Shown one piece after another: positions 7,322-16,700 of a stretch of DNA of 64,000 nt (the stretch's first letter is position 1; every line of letters starts with the position of its first letter). The stretch is from Flavobacterium sp. MDT1-60 (GTDB lineage Bacteria; Bacteroidota; Bacteroidia; Flavobacteriales; Flavobacteriaceae). The stretch covers positions 310,001 through 374,000 of the forward strand of contig NZ_CP062159.1 of assembly GCF_014844035.1 (NCBI RefSeq). Direction: 5' to 3'. The position numbers were made by a program, and so were the translations under genes. The notes under the pieces are model-generated. The model saw only the letters and a list, made by a program, of their open reading frames with translations. It was not told the DNA's origin and searched no databases.

Positions 7322-8299
7322 ATGAACACAAAATTTAAAACTATCAGTCTTTTATTTTTATTAGTAATCACTTTAGTAAGTTGTGATACCAACAGTGACG
7401 GCGATGACATTATTATTTCGCCACCAACTTCTGCAGCCTTTAAAAGCATCAACGAAAAAGGAGTTAAAAGAAACACACAAAATTTTACTATTACAGCCGG
7501 AGCCGGAGTGGTAACCTTTACTTCTGCAAAAGGAGTAAAAGTAAACATCAACGGAAACTGTCTGACTAAAAACGGAAATCCGGTAACAGGAACTGTCGAT
7601 ATCGAATATATCGAACTTTTTGACAAAGGAAACATGTTGGTGACCAACAAACCAACAATGGGAATTATGCCTGACGGAAAGAAAAACCTGTTAATTTCAG
7701 GAGGAGAAATCTTCATCAAAGCAAAACAGGGCGGCGTTGAACTTCAAAACTCTTGTTCTATGAATATGATGATTCCGACTGATTTAACAGATGGTTTAGA
7801 CAATGCCATGACCTTATGGGCTGGTGTAATCGACGATAAAGGAGAACTAGCCTGGAGAGAAGCTAAAGATGCTAATGGCGGAAAAGGTGGTGTTCAGGGT
7901 GAAGGCGCCAACTATTATGTAACTTTTGGAAACTTTGGCTGGACAAATGTGGATCGTTTCTACAGCGATCCAAGACCTAAAACAACCCTTCTTGTTGATG
8001 CTCCTGATGGTTATGACAATAATAATAGCGCTGTTTATCTATCTTATGATGGAGAAGGAACAAACGCATTGGCTAAATTAGATACCTATACTACGGCTGG
8101 ATTATTCAGCGAACACTACGGTCAAATCCCAATTGGTTTAAAATGTCATGTGATTTTTGTGACCGAGGACAATGGCAATTGGCGTTATGCAATAAAAGCC
8201 GTAACCGTTGCAGCCAACGATGTTTACACCTTTACACTTGCAGAAACTGTTATTGGGACAGAAGCGCAACTGGTGGCCGCAATCAATGCTATTCAGTAA
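7322..8299 (+). CDS. Lipoprotein of unknown function
   Basis: A 325-aa exported lipoprotein: Lys-containing N-terminus, hydrophobic core, and the lipobox LVSC with Cys21. The residues after the Cys (DTNSDGDD) are acidic; in Bacteroidota such a stretch marks lipoproteins exported to the outer leaflet, so surface exposure is possible. The body is beta-rich, with no domain that I recognise. It is the first intact gene downstream of motif copies 2 and 3 and is followed after a hairpin by the PKD protein, which suggests a shared envelope function. Confidence 0.7.
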   Translation: MNTKFKTISLLFLLVITLVSCDTNSDGDDIIISPPTSAAFKSINEKGVKRNTQNFTITAGAGVVTFTSAKGVKVNINGNCLTKNGNPVTGTVDIEYIELFDKGNMLVTNKPTMGIMPDGKKNLLISGGEIFIKAKQGGVELQNSCSMNMMIPTDLTDGLDNAMTLWAGVIDDKGELAWREAKDANGGKGGVQGEGANYYVTFGNFGWTNVDRFYSDPRPKTTLLVDAPDGYDNNNSAVYLSYDGEGTNALAKLDTYTTAGLFSEHYGQIPIGLKCHVIFVTEDNGNWRYAIKAVTVAANDVYTFTLAETVIGTEAQLVAAINAIQ

Positions 8300-8319
8300 C
8301 TTACAAAATACTTTTTAAG

Positions 8320-8352
8320 AAAAAGTGGTGATTTGCTCATCACTTTTTTTTA
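8320..8352 (+). terminator. Possible terminator after the lipoprotein gene
   Basis: A short hairpin with a GTGAT / ATCAC stem is preceded by an A run and followed by a T7 tract (8344-8350). The stem is only 5 bp, so it may be weak and let the downstream genes be read. Confidence 0.45.
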
Positions 8353-8410
8353 CATTTAAACCTGTTTTGAAATTAATTCAGATGATTTTAAAGCTAAAAA
8401 ACCTCTAGTT

Positions 8411-10363
8411 ATGAAATTACTAACGTCTATTTTCTTTATTCTATTCTCTATTCTCGCAATAGGACAAACCAAAGTAAAAGACACCATAACCCGAAGAGCC
8501 ACTATTGGTTTTATTCAAAATGGAAATGCCGTTACTTATAAACCGGAAACTCCACCTTTGATTCCGATTGCGGGTGCGCCAAAACCAAGTTATTCGTATT
8601 TATGGGAACTCGGTGACGGCCATTACAGCAAAGAAGCCGAGCCTAAACACGTCTATAAAAACAAAGGAACGTATACCACAAGACTTGCCGTAACCAACAA
8701 TTACGATAACGGAAAACCACCTGCAACGCGACCTAAAAAAGTTGCGATAAACGATATTACTGATACCAATTATAAAGACATCGCTTCCATAGAAGATCAA
8801 AATGGATTTGCGATAATCAAAAACTGCGACCCCATTCCGGAACAGGAAATGGTAGTCGTAGTAGGTTATCAAAACTTGGAGAATTATGTTGCGAGCGGGA
8901 AACTGTATTTGTTTTATAATGAGAAGCAATTCAAAAATAACAATTTCGAATTGGTCGATTTTAGAACGTATGCCAACGAACGCGAAGTAAAGGAAAATGC
9001 TGTTGCGTCGGTTGATGACCTGGACGATTCTAAAAATTATCTGGCTTCCGCCGAAAATACAATAAAACTCAAAAAATATCGGAATACAACGACAGAAGAA
9101 GATTTGGATGCTTCCTTATTAGAAGCAAATAAATTATATCATAATGTCAATGTTTTAGAATTTGACGGTGCTAATCCGGGAGAAACACGCAATGTTTTTT
9201 ATACCTTTAAAACTACTCCGGAAATGATAAAAGATACCAGCGCTACGGTTACAATGCGCGGGATTTTTGTTCCGAATCGGAGTTATAAAAATCACAAAAT
9301 AAAAAATCTGGAAATGGAAATTGTGACTTCTCATGATCCAAACAAAATGGGATCTAATGGAAGTTTTATGAATTACAGATTGGTGCGTTTTAAAAGAGTG
9401 AATTTTAAAACCCGTTTTCAAAACAACGGCGAAGGACCCGCGAGAATGATTCGGCTAGAAACAGATGTTCCGGACATGTTTGATAAAAAGACTTTTCAGA
9501 TTGAAGACATGTATCCTAAATGTCCGATTTGTCCAAAAGATGAAGAACCAACCGTAAGTTGTCTCGACACCATCATCAAACAAAAGCAGATTTTCTTCAC
9601 TTTCAAAAACATTTATTTACCAGGAAGCGAACAAAAAAATGTACATGAAAAAGATTCTACAAAAGGTTTTGTAAAATACTCCATGAAATTTGCAGAGGAC
9701 TTTCATAAAGTAAAAACCCGAAGCCGAACCGCTATTATTTTTGATAAAAACGAACCCATAATTACCAATTACGCCACTACCCGATTCTTGCCCGGAATTT
9801 CGATTGGTGCAAAAGCCGGATATAATTTGTATCCAAATCTGGAAAAATCGACGAGTTATTTTGTGGGTGCCACGATCTCGCCTTTTAAATCGTATCGTTT
9901 TTATTGGCAGGCAGAATGGGTTAATGCTTTGAATAAATATGACAGTGACGTTGATATTAAAAATGAAATAAACACAAACGCAAACGGAGTAAGACAATTG
10001 GTGCGCACCACTACTGAAACGGAAAACCAAAATGTTAATTGGGAAATTCCGCTTTTGATTCGGTACAACATTAATAATTATATCGGAATTGGTACCGGAA
10101 TTCAGGCGAATATAAATGTCTCAGAAGAACAAAATCAGAATATAAAAATCGAGACTTTTGAAGGCGACAAAGAGAGTTTTTTAATTAGTACAACTACAAC
10201 ATCCAATACGGTAAAAAATTCATTTGCTGATTTTAAAACCGGTCTTTTATTTGATTTAACGGCTGGTTTCGCAAGAATTGGTCCGAGTCTGGGTGCACGT
10301 TATGTAATCAACTTTGAGCAGAATTTTAATTATTTTCAGTTTTATGGAATTTGGAAGTTTTAG
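8411..10363 (+). CDS. Exported PKD-domain protein with C-terminal beta-barrel-like region
   Basis: The 650 aa begin with a signal peptide (1-19, ending IGQ). A PKD domain follows at about 45-115, with WELGDG in the place of the usual WDFGDG and the closing YKNKGTYTTRLAVTN strand. A middle part of unknown fold holds the pair CPICPK near residue 370. The last 170 residues alternate hydrophobic and polar residues, with short turns, from GISIGAKAGYN on and end in an aromatic residue, as outer-membrane barrel proteins do. It is therefore likely an outer-membrane protein with a periplasmic PKD part. The function is unknown; the neighbourhood (lipoprotein, CHAT protease, aspartic protease) suggests an envelope module. 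Confidence 0.7.
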   Translation: MKLLTSIFFILFSILAIGQTKVKDTITRRATIGFIQNGNAVTYKPETPPLIPIAGAPKPSYSYLWELGDGHYSKEAEPKHVYKNKGTYTTRLAVTNNYDNGKPPATRPKKVAINDITDTNYKDIASIEDQNGFAIIKNCDPIPEQEMVVVVGYQNLENYVASGKLYLFYNEKQFKNNNFELVDFRTYANEREVKENAVASVDDLDDSKNYLASAENTIKLKKYRNTTTEEDLDASLLEANKLYHNVNVLEFDGANPGETRNVFYTFKTTPEMIKDTSATVTMRGIFVPNRSYKNHKIKNLEMEIVTSHDPNKMGSNGSFMNYRLVRFKRVNFKTRFQNNGEGPARMIRLETDVPDMFDKKTFQIEDMYPKCPICPKDEEPTVSCLDTIIKQKQIFFTFKNIYLPGSEQKNVHEKDSTKGFVKYSMKFAEDFHKVKTRSRTAIIFDKNEPIITNYATTRFLPGISIGAKAGYNLYPNLEKSTSYFVGATISPFKSYRFYWQAEWVNALNKYDSDVDIKNEINTNANGVRQLVRTTTETENQNVNWEIPLLIRYNINNYIGIGTGIQANINVSEEQNQNIKIETFEGDKESFLISTTTTSNTVKNSFADFKTGLLFDLTAGFARIGPSLGARYVINFEQNFNYFQFYGIWKF

Positions 10364-10367
10364 GATT

Positions 10368-10562
10368 CTACCACAGAGATACACGTAGGTTTGCACAGAG
10401 ATATGTATAAAAGGTTTTTCCACGAATTTCACTAATTTTCACTAATTTTTTTAACACTTTGCTTTCATTTGTTGATTGGTGAAAATTGGTGAAATTCGTG
10501 GCAAAAAAACTTTAAAATATTTCGTGAATCTCTGCGAAAAACTTTGTGTATCTCTGTGGAAT
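10368..10562. repeat. Nested inverted repeats between PKD and CHAT genes
   Basis: The inner arms, 10420-10447 and 10474-10501, are 28 bp with three mismatches; each carries the 10-bp unit TTCACTAATT or its complement twice. Outer arms with CCACAGAGATACAC and GTGTATCTCTGTGG (about 10370-10387 and 10545-10560) pair as well. The whole 195-bp gap is thus one large palindrome. It could act as a transcription attenuator or processing site between the two genes, or be a dispersed element. Confidence 0.75.
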
Positions 10563-10574
10563 AAATAATCATTT

Positions 10575-13241
10575 ATGAAAAAACTATATTGCCATATTTT
10601 CATCTTCTTTACGCTGATTCTATTCGGGCAGAAAACTATTTCTCAGGAAGATAAAATATATACTGCAATTGATGTTTTTGTCGCTCATCCTTCCGCGAAA
10701 GCGTTACAACAATTAACCAATACAGAAGCTGATTTCTGGAAAAGTCCAAAACCAAAAATCAAAGACGAATTATTGTCAATTGTGGTTTTAAACTGCAATA
10801 AAGCATATTATGAAAATCAATTCGGGCAAACTGAAAAAGCAATTTCAAGTTATGAAAAAGCCTGGCAAATTTATCAGAAGCAGCAACTTTCTAATTATGA
10901 TATTATTGAATATTGCCTGAAACCTTTGGGGAATTTATATACTGTTTTAGGGGATTATGACAACGCCGAAAACACGATTAAGCAATATTTTTTTATTGTT
11001 AATACTACCAAAAATTATCCTGATGCTCAGAAACAGAAATTTGCTGCGATTTTAAATCTATCGAATGTTTATCAGAGTTCAGGGAAAACTTCTTTAGCGA
11101 TTGAATTATTGGAAAATACTTTAAAAACGGAGAAATTATCGAATTCGCAGAAAGGCATTTTATTGAATAATCTGGGGAATAGTTATATGCTGAATTCAAA
11201 TAAGGTTTTATTTGTTGTGAGTTCAACTGATAATACAGAGAAATCATTTAAGGCCGCCATTAAATATTTGGAAAAAGAAAAAGGCCAATCTGAAACTTTA
11301 TCAAATTGTTACAGAAATTTGGCTTCCTTAAACATAAGATGGCAAAACTATGATCTTGCTAATTCTTATTTAAAAAAGGCAGAAAAACTGTTTTTTGAAA
11401 CTCCAAATCAACAACCAAGACAAATCGCAAAATTATATTATGAAAAAGCTTTATTGCTTTTTGAACAACAAAAATATGCTGAAAGTTCTAAAGAAATTGA
11501 AGCTGTTTTTAAAGTCTTAATTCCGAACTATAATTCAAAAAACATTCTTCCACAACAAAATGATTTGTATGCTGAGACGGCTTTATTAGATGTTCTTGAT
11601 TTACAAGCTGATATTTATATCAAACAAAATCAACCCAAAAAAGCACTTTTGGCTTATCTGCTTTCTTTTCATCTTGAAGATTTAATGATGAATATTTTAG
11701 TTTACGAAAACTCCAAAATCATTAGTCAGATGAGAGCAAGAAATCGTACTGAAAAATGTCTTTTGATTTATGATCGATTGTATCAGGAACAAAACAAAAT
11801 TCAATATTTAGAAAAGGCTTTTCAATTATCAGAAAAAACAAAATCCGGCATTTTGCAACGTTATCGTTCGACTATTAAAACTGCTTCTGCAGAAGAAAAA
11901 TCTCTTTTGAAGCAACTTCAAAACTTAAATAATTCCATTTTAAAAGAACAGCAAAAAGGAGCGTTAGCCAATATTTCAAAAATAAATTCGGTAATAAAAA
12001 AGCAAAACGAATTGATGCTTTTATTGAAAAAAATTCAATCTAAAGATTTTAATTCTTCCTCTGAAAACTGTGATTTAAAAGCTCTTCTTTCAAAATTGGA
12101 AAAAGACAAAGCAGTAATGGTTTATTATTTTATGGGTGATGAAAGTTTGTTTTATTTCACCTTGCAAAATAACAAAATTAATCTCCAGTATATTAATATT
12201 ACAGATACTGCAATTCCTATCATTGCAAGATTTATAGATTATTTCAACAATGCAAATGCTATTGTTAATGATATTTCCGGATATAATCACACTGGAAATA
12301 CTATTTATAATATGCTGAAATTGCCACAAAATACTATTTACAAAAACCTCATCATTATCCCTGATGGAATTTTAAATTTCCTGCCTTTTGAAGCTTTGAT
12401 TACCAAAGAATCAGACACAACCAATTTTGCCAAAATGCACTATTTGTTGAATGACTTTAAGATCGCTTATAATACTTCGGCTAGTTTTTATTTGAATTCA
12501 AAACCTGTTTCAAATTCAGAAAAAACAGTTTTAGGCCTTTTTCCAATTTTCGAAAAATCAGCTTATGAATTGACTTATTCGAAGAAAGAATTAGAATCGA
12601 TCCGAAATAATTTCAAAGGAAACTATTTAGAAAACTCGAAAGCCAGTTTCTCTAATTTTAAAAAGAATGCTGCAAATTATTCGATTTTGCATTTGAGTAC
12701 ACATGCTTCTTCGGGCGATATTGAAACTCCGGCGAGTATTAAATTTTATGATCAGGAAATTTTATATACTGAATTGTACAATCTCAACATCAATCCTGAT
12801 TTAGTGGTTTTAAGTGCGTGTGAAACCGGAATCGGGAAATTGTATAAAGCCGAAGGTGCGATGAGCGTTGCGAGAGGATTTCAGTTTGCCGGCGCACAGA
12901 ATCTGTTGTTTTCTTTATGGAAAGTAAACGATTATACAACATCCGTTTTTATGACAGATTTTTATAAAAATGTCAAAAATGATGTTTCTTATTTTGAAGC
13001 TAATACTAATGCTAAAATTGCTTTTTTGAATGACAAATCGATTCCAAATGCGAAGAAATCTCCTTATTACTGGAGCTCGTTTGTGTATTACGGTTCAATT
13101 TCACAGGAAGAAAAAGCATCAAATTATATCTATTACATCATTAGTTTATTGATTGTAATTGGTTTATTTTTGATTTTCAATCATTATCAAAAATGGAAAA
13201 TCTTCACGAGGTTCTTAAAAAAGAGCAATACAAGAAAATAA
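10575..13241 (+). CDS. Membrane-tethered TPR-CHAT protein (caspase-like peptidase)
   Basis: The 888 aa carry a signal peptide (about 1-23), a long helical TPR region (about 60-400), a linker helix, a CHAT domain (about 560-840) and one C-terminal membrane helix (about 847-866) with a short basic tail. CHAT is a clan CD (caspase/separase-like) peptidase fold. The catalytic pair is intact: His710 in HLSTHA and Cys749 in LSACETG, followed by the conserved AEGAMSVARGFQFAGA. The topology puts TPR and protease in the periplasm, anchored to the inner membrane. The gene overlaps the downstream aspartic protease gene by 49 nt. Substrates are unknown; the TPR-bearing membrane protein at 5380 is an attractive one (inference only). 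Confidence 0.85.
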   Translation: MKKLYCHIFIFFTLILFGQKTISQEDKIYTAIDVFVAHPSAKALQQLTNTEADFWKSPKPKIKDELLSIVVLNCNKAYYENQFGQTEKAISSYEKAWQIYQKQQLSNYDIIEYCLKPLGNLYTVLGDYDNAENTIKQYFFIVNTTKNYPDAQKQKFAAILNLSNVYQSSGKTSLAIELLENTLKTEKLSNSQKGILLNNLGNSYMLNSNKVLFVVSSTDNTEKSFKAAIKYLEKEKGQSETLSNCYRNLASLNIRWQNYDLANSYLKKAEKLFFETPNQQPRQIAKLYYEKALLLFEQQKYAESSKEIEAVFKVLIPNYNSKNILPQQNDLYAETALLDVLDLQADIYIKQNQPKKALLAYLLSFHLEDLMMNILVYENSKIISQMRARNRTEKCLLIYDRLYQEQNKIQYLEKAFQLSEKTKSGILQRYRSTIKTASAEEKSLLKQLQNLNNSILKEQQKGALANISKINSVIKKQNELMLLLKKIQSKDFNSSSENCDLKALLSKLEKDKAVMVYYFMGDESLFYFTLQNNKINLQYINITDTAIPIIARFIDYFNNANAIVNDISGYNHTGNTIYNMLKLPQNTIYKNLIIIPDGILNFLPFEALITKESDTTNFAKMHYLLNDFKIAYNTSASFYLNSKPVSNSEKTVLGLFPIFEKSAYELTYSKKELESIRNNFKGNYLENSKASFSNFKKNAANYSILHLSTHASSGDIETPASIKFYDQEILYTELYNLNINPDLVVLSACETGIGKLYKAEGAMSVARGFQFAGAQNLLFSLWKVNDYTTSVFMTDFYKNVKNDVSYFEANTNAKIAFLNDKSIPNAKKSPYYWSSFVYYGSISQEEKASNYIYYIISLLIVIGLFLIFNHYQKWKIFTRFLKKSNTRK

Positions 13242-13630
13242 AATTCAAAGTCACCAAAACACAGCATCTTTTGATAAAAGCAAAAATCAATGGTGTTTCG
13301 GGGAATTTTATTCTTGATACAGGAGCTTCTAATACCTGCATAGGTTTTGAAAGTATTGAACGTTTTAGTATTACTGCAAAAAAATCAAAAACCAAAGCTT
13401 CGGGAGCTGGAGGAACGGGCATGAGAACACAAATTTCGGACAATAACCTTTTACAAATCGGTAGCTGGAAAAACTCGGATTTCAGCTTGGTTATTTTTGA
13501 TCTTTCACATGTAAATGAAGCTTTAGAAGCCTACAAAGCAAAGACGGTTCACGGCATTATTGGTGCTGATGTTTTATTAGAGGGAAAGGCTATTATTGAT
13601 TATTACAATCATTATTTGTATTTAAAATGA
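13193..13630 (+). CDS. Retropepsin-like aspartic protease
   Basis: A 145-aa single-domain clan AA aspartyl protease. The active-site motif ILDTGAS has its Asp at residue 42, and the later GIIGADVLL corresponds to the second conserved ILG-type strand. Like retroviral proteases it carries one Asp motif and should act as a dimer. It has no signal peptide, so it is probably cytoplasmic. The ATG at 13193 lies inside the CHAT gene and its first 16 codons overlap the CHAT membrane tail in another frame; translational coupling is likely. This start gives a protein of normal length for the family. Confidence 0.85.
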   Translation: MENLHEVLKKEQYKKIKFKVTKTQHLLIKAKINGVSGNFILDTGASNTCIGFESIERFSITAKKSKTKASGAGGTGMRTQISDNNLLQIGSWKNSDFSLVIFDLSHVNEALEAYKAKTVHGIIGADVLLEGKAIIDYYNHYLYLK

Positions 13631-13699
13631 AAATTTCACTTTAGGTTCAAATTTTCACGTCTTTACGGGAAACCTCAATTTTAACAATATTTATTGTAT

Positions 13700-13707
13700 T
13701 ATATTTG
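13700..13707 (+). promoter_or_regulatory. Candidate -7 element of the adhesin gene
   Basis: TATATTTG fits the Bacteroidota -7 consensus TAnnTTTG and lies 28 nt before the start codon at 13736. No exact TTG is found at the usual -33 distance, so support is partial. Confidence 0.4.
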
Positions 13708-13735
13708 TTATGTCCATTTTAACAAATCTAATACT

Positions 13736-16700
13736 ATGAAAAAAACTCTACTTTGTTTTCTTTTCTTGTTTACTACTGTTTTTTATGCTCAGGATATTGT
13801 GCATTGCTCCGGAGACAATAATTTTGATTTATCGAAGCAAAAATATCTCTTAATTGGCAATTTAGATCCTGATCAAACCGTTGTTAGTTATCATTTAAGC
13901 CTTGCAGATGCAACCAATAATACAAATGCAATTGCAAATCCTTCAAATTATAATACTGCTGCAATTTCTACAACTATATATGCGAGAATTAATAATAATG
14001 GGACTATTACAACCAATTCTTTTAACGTAAAAGTTGTTCCTGCTTTAAATATAGCAGCAACTCATACCGCTATTTTATGTAGTGGAGACAAAGCATCATT
14101 AACAGTTAGTGTTTCTGCAGGAAATGGACAATATTATTATTCTTTAAACGGAGGCTCTTTTACAAGTAGCAATACTTTCACTAATTTATCGGCTGGAGTT
14201 TATAGCATACAAGTATTAGATACTTCTACCAGCTGCCCAACTACGGCTAGTTATACAATAACTGCACCAACGACCTTAAATGCAACTTCAATGGTTAGCG
14301 GTCAAATGGCAACTATTACAGCAATTGGAGGAACTGCACCTTATCAATATTCTTTAGAAGGAGTTAATTTTCAATCAAGTGCATTTTTTCCAAACTTAAC
14401 ACCTGGAAATTATGTTTTTATGGTGAAAGACTCCAAAGGTTGTATAACTACGGTTCCAGCAAATATATTACCCGTTTTAACTGCAACAGCTTTTATTACT
14501 AAAGAAATAGATTGTAGCGCTAATAGCAATGCAGTAATAACTGCTACTGCAGCCGGAGGACAATCTCCTTACACTTATTCTTTAAATGGTAGTCCTTTTC
14601 AAGTCAATAATAATTTTAATAATTTAATTCCTGGAACATATTCTATAATCGCGAGAGACGCTGTAAATTCGATTTCAAATCCATTTGCAATAACTATAAA
14701 TCCACTTGTTGCTTTAAGCGCAACTGCTGTTGTTACAAACCCAACAAATTGTAGTACAGGAACAATAACTGCGATAGCAACAGGAGGAAAAGCGCCTTAT
14801 ATTTACTCTTTTGATGGCGGAATGACTTTTATCTCGTCTAATGTTTTTGGCACTCCTAATCCTGGTACCTATGTTATAATTGTAAAAGACAGTAAGGGTT
14901 GTTTATCTTCATCTGTAACTACAACAATACAGCCTGCTACACCTTTATTTATAACAGCGTCAAATACATCAGTATCATGTAATGGTGGTAGTGATGCTTC
15001 CTTAACAATTAATGCTAGTGGTGGAAAAGCTCCATATCAGTACACTATAAATAATGGTATTTATACAAGTAGCAATATTTTTACCACACTTAATGCTGGA
15101 ACTTATACACTTAAAGTAAGAGATGCTGCTGGTTGTGTGTCAACTATTGATCATGTAATCAATCAACCAACAGCTTTAACTGTTCTTTTAGAAACTTCCG
15201 GTCAAAACATAACCTTAACTTCATCTGGAGGAACCCCTCCTTATCAATATTCTTTTGATGGAGGTTCTTATCAATCTAGTAATGTTTTTACTGTTTTAAC
15301 TTCAGGAAATTATCTTACAGAAGCAAGAGATTCTAACGGCTGTACAAGAACATTTTCGGCATCGGTTGTGGTTCCGGATCCTTTAATTTCTTCGGCAATA
15401 CTCGTTAAAGAATCAGATTGTATAAGTGGCGCTTCTATAGCTGTTAATGCTACCGGTGGCCAACCACCATACGCATATTCAATAAATGGAGGAGTATCAT
15501 ATCAATTGAATAATACTTTTACTAATATTCCGGCCGGAACATATACTGTAATTGTTAAAGACCTTGCAAATACGGTCTCTAATTCAAACACAATTGTAGT
15601 AAATTCACTTAGTCCGATAACTGCAACTGCTGTGGTTACACCTTCAGATTGTATTAATAATTCAATAACTGTTCAGGCAACAGGAGGACAAGCACCTTAT
15701 ATTTATTCTATAGATGGAGGAGTAACTTATGGCCCTGCTAATGTTTTTACTAATGTTCTTACTGGAACTTATAATATAGTTGTAAAAGACAGCAATAGTT
15801 GTGTTTCACCAATACTATCAAAAATAGTTCAATCTCCTTCGCCTTTAGTTATAACAGCGTCAGACACTTCAATTTCATGTTATGGCAGTACTGCATCTAT
15901 AATAATTAATCCTGTTGGCGGGCAAGCTCCATACGAATACTCTATAAATAATAGTCCTTATACAAGCGGCAATGTTTTTGCCAATCTTAAAGCAGGAAAT
16001 TATACTATTAAAGTAATCGACGCTACAGGCTGTACAAGTACGCTTCCGTATACGATTACAGAACCATCAGCTGTAAATGCAGACATGGTAATTGACGGAA
16101 ATACGATATCAATTCTCGGCGCGCAAGGAGGAACCGGATCCTATTTTTATTCAATTGATAACGGTAATTTTCAAACCAATAATATTTTTACAAATGTTAA
16201 TGTCGGATTACACCATTTGAGAGTAAAGGATTCTAATAATTGCGAACCAGGCAGTTTTTGGGCTGAAATAGCGATTCCGATTTCGGCTGCTCTTGCAATT
16301 ACAAAACCAATAGAATGTACAAGTAATGCAGAAATTACTGTTACTGCAACCGGCGGATTTACGCCTTACGTTTATTCTATAAATGGTGGAACAACATTTC
16401 AGGCCAGCAATATTTTTACTAATCTGGTTGCTGGAACTTATACTATTACAGTAAAAGATAACGATGATAAATTATATACAAAATCAATAACAGTAAGTCC
16501 GTTAATGCCTATTTATGCTGACTTTTTAATTGATAAGCAAACTTTGACTATTAATGGACTGGCTGGAACTGCGCCTTACGAATATTCTGTAGACGACAGT
16601 CCGTTTCAAACTAATAATGTCTTTACAAATTTAAGCCCTGGCATTCATCAAGTTTATATAAAAGATTCAAAAGGCTGTCAATCTTTCGTTTTTAAAGTTA

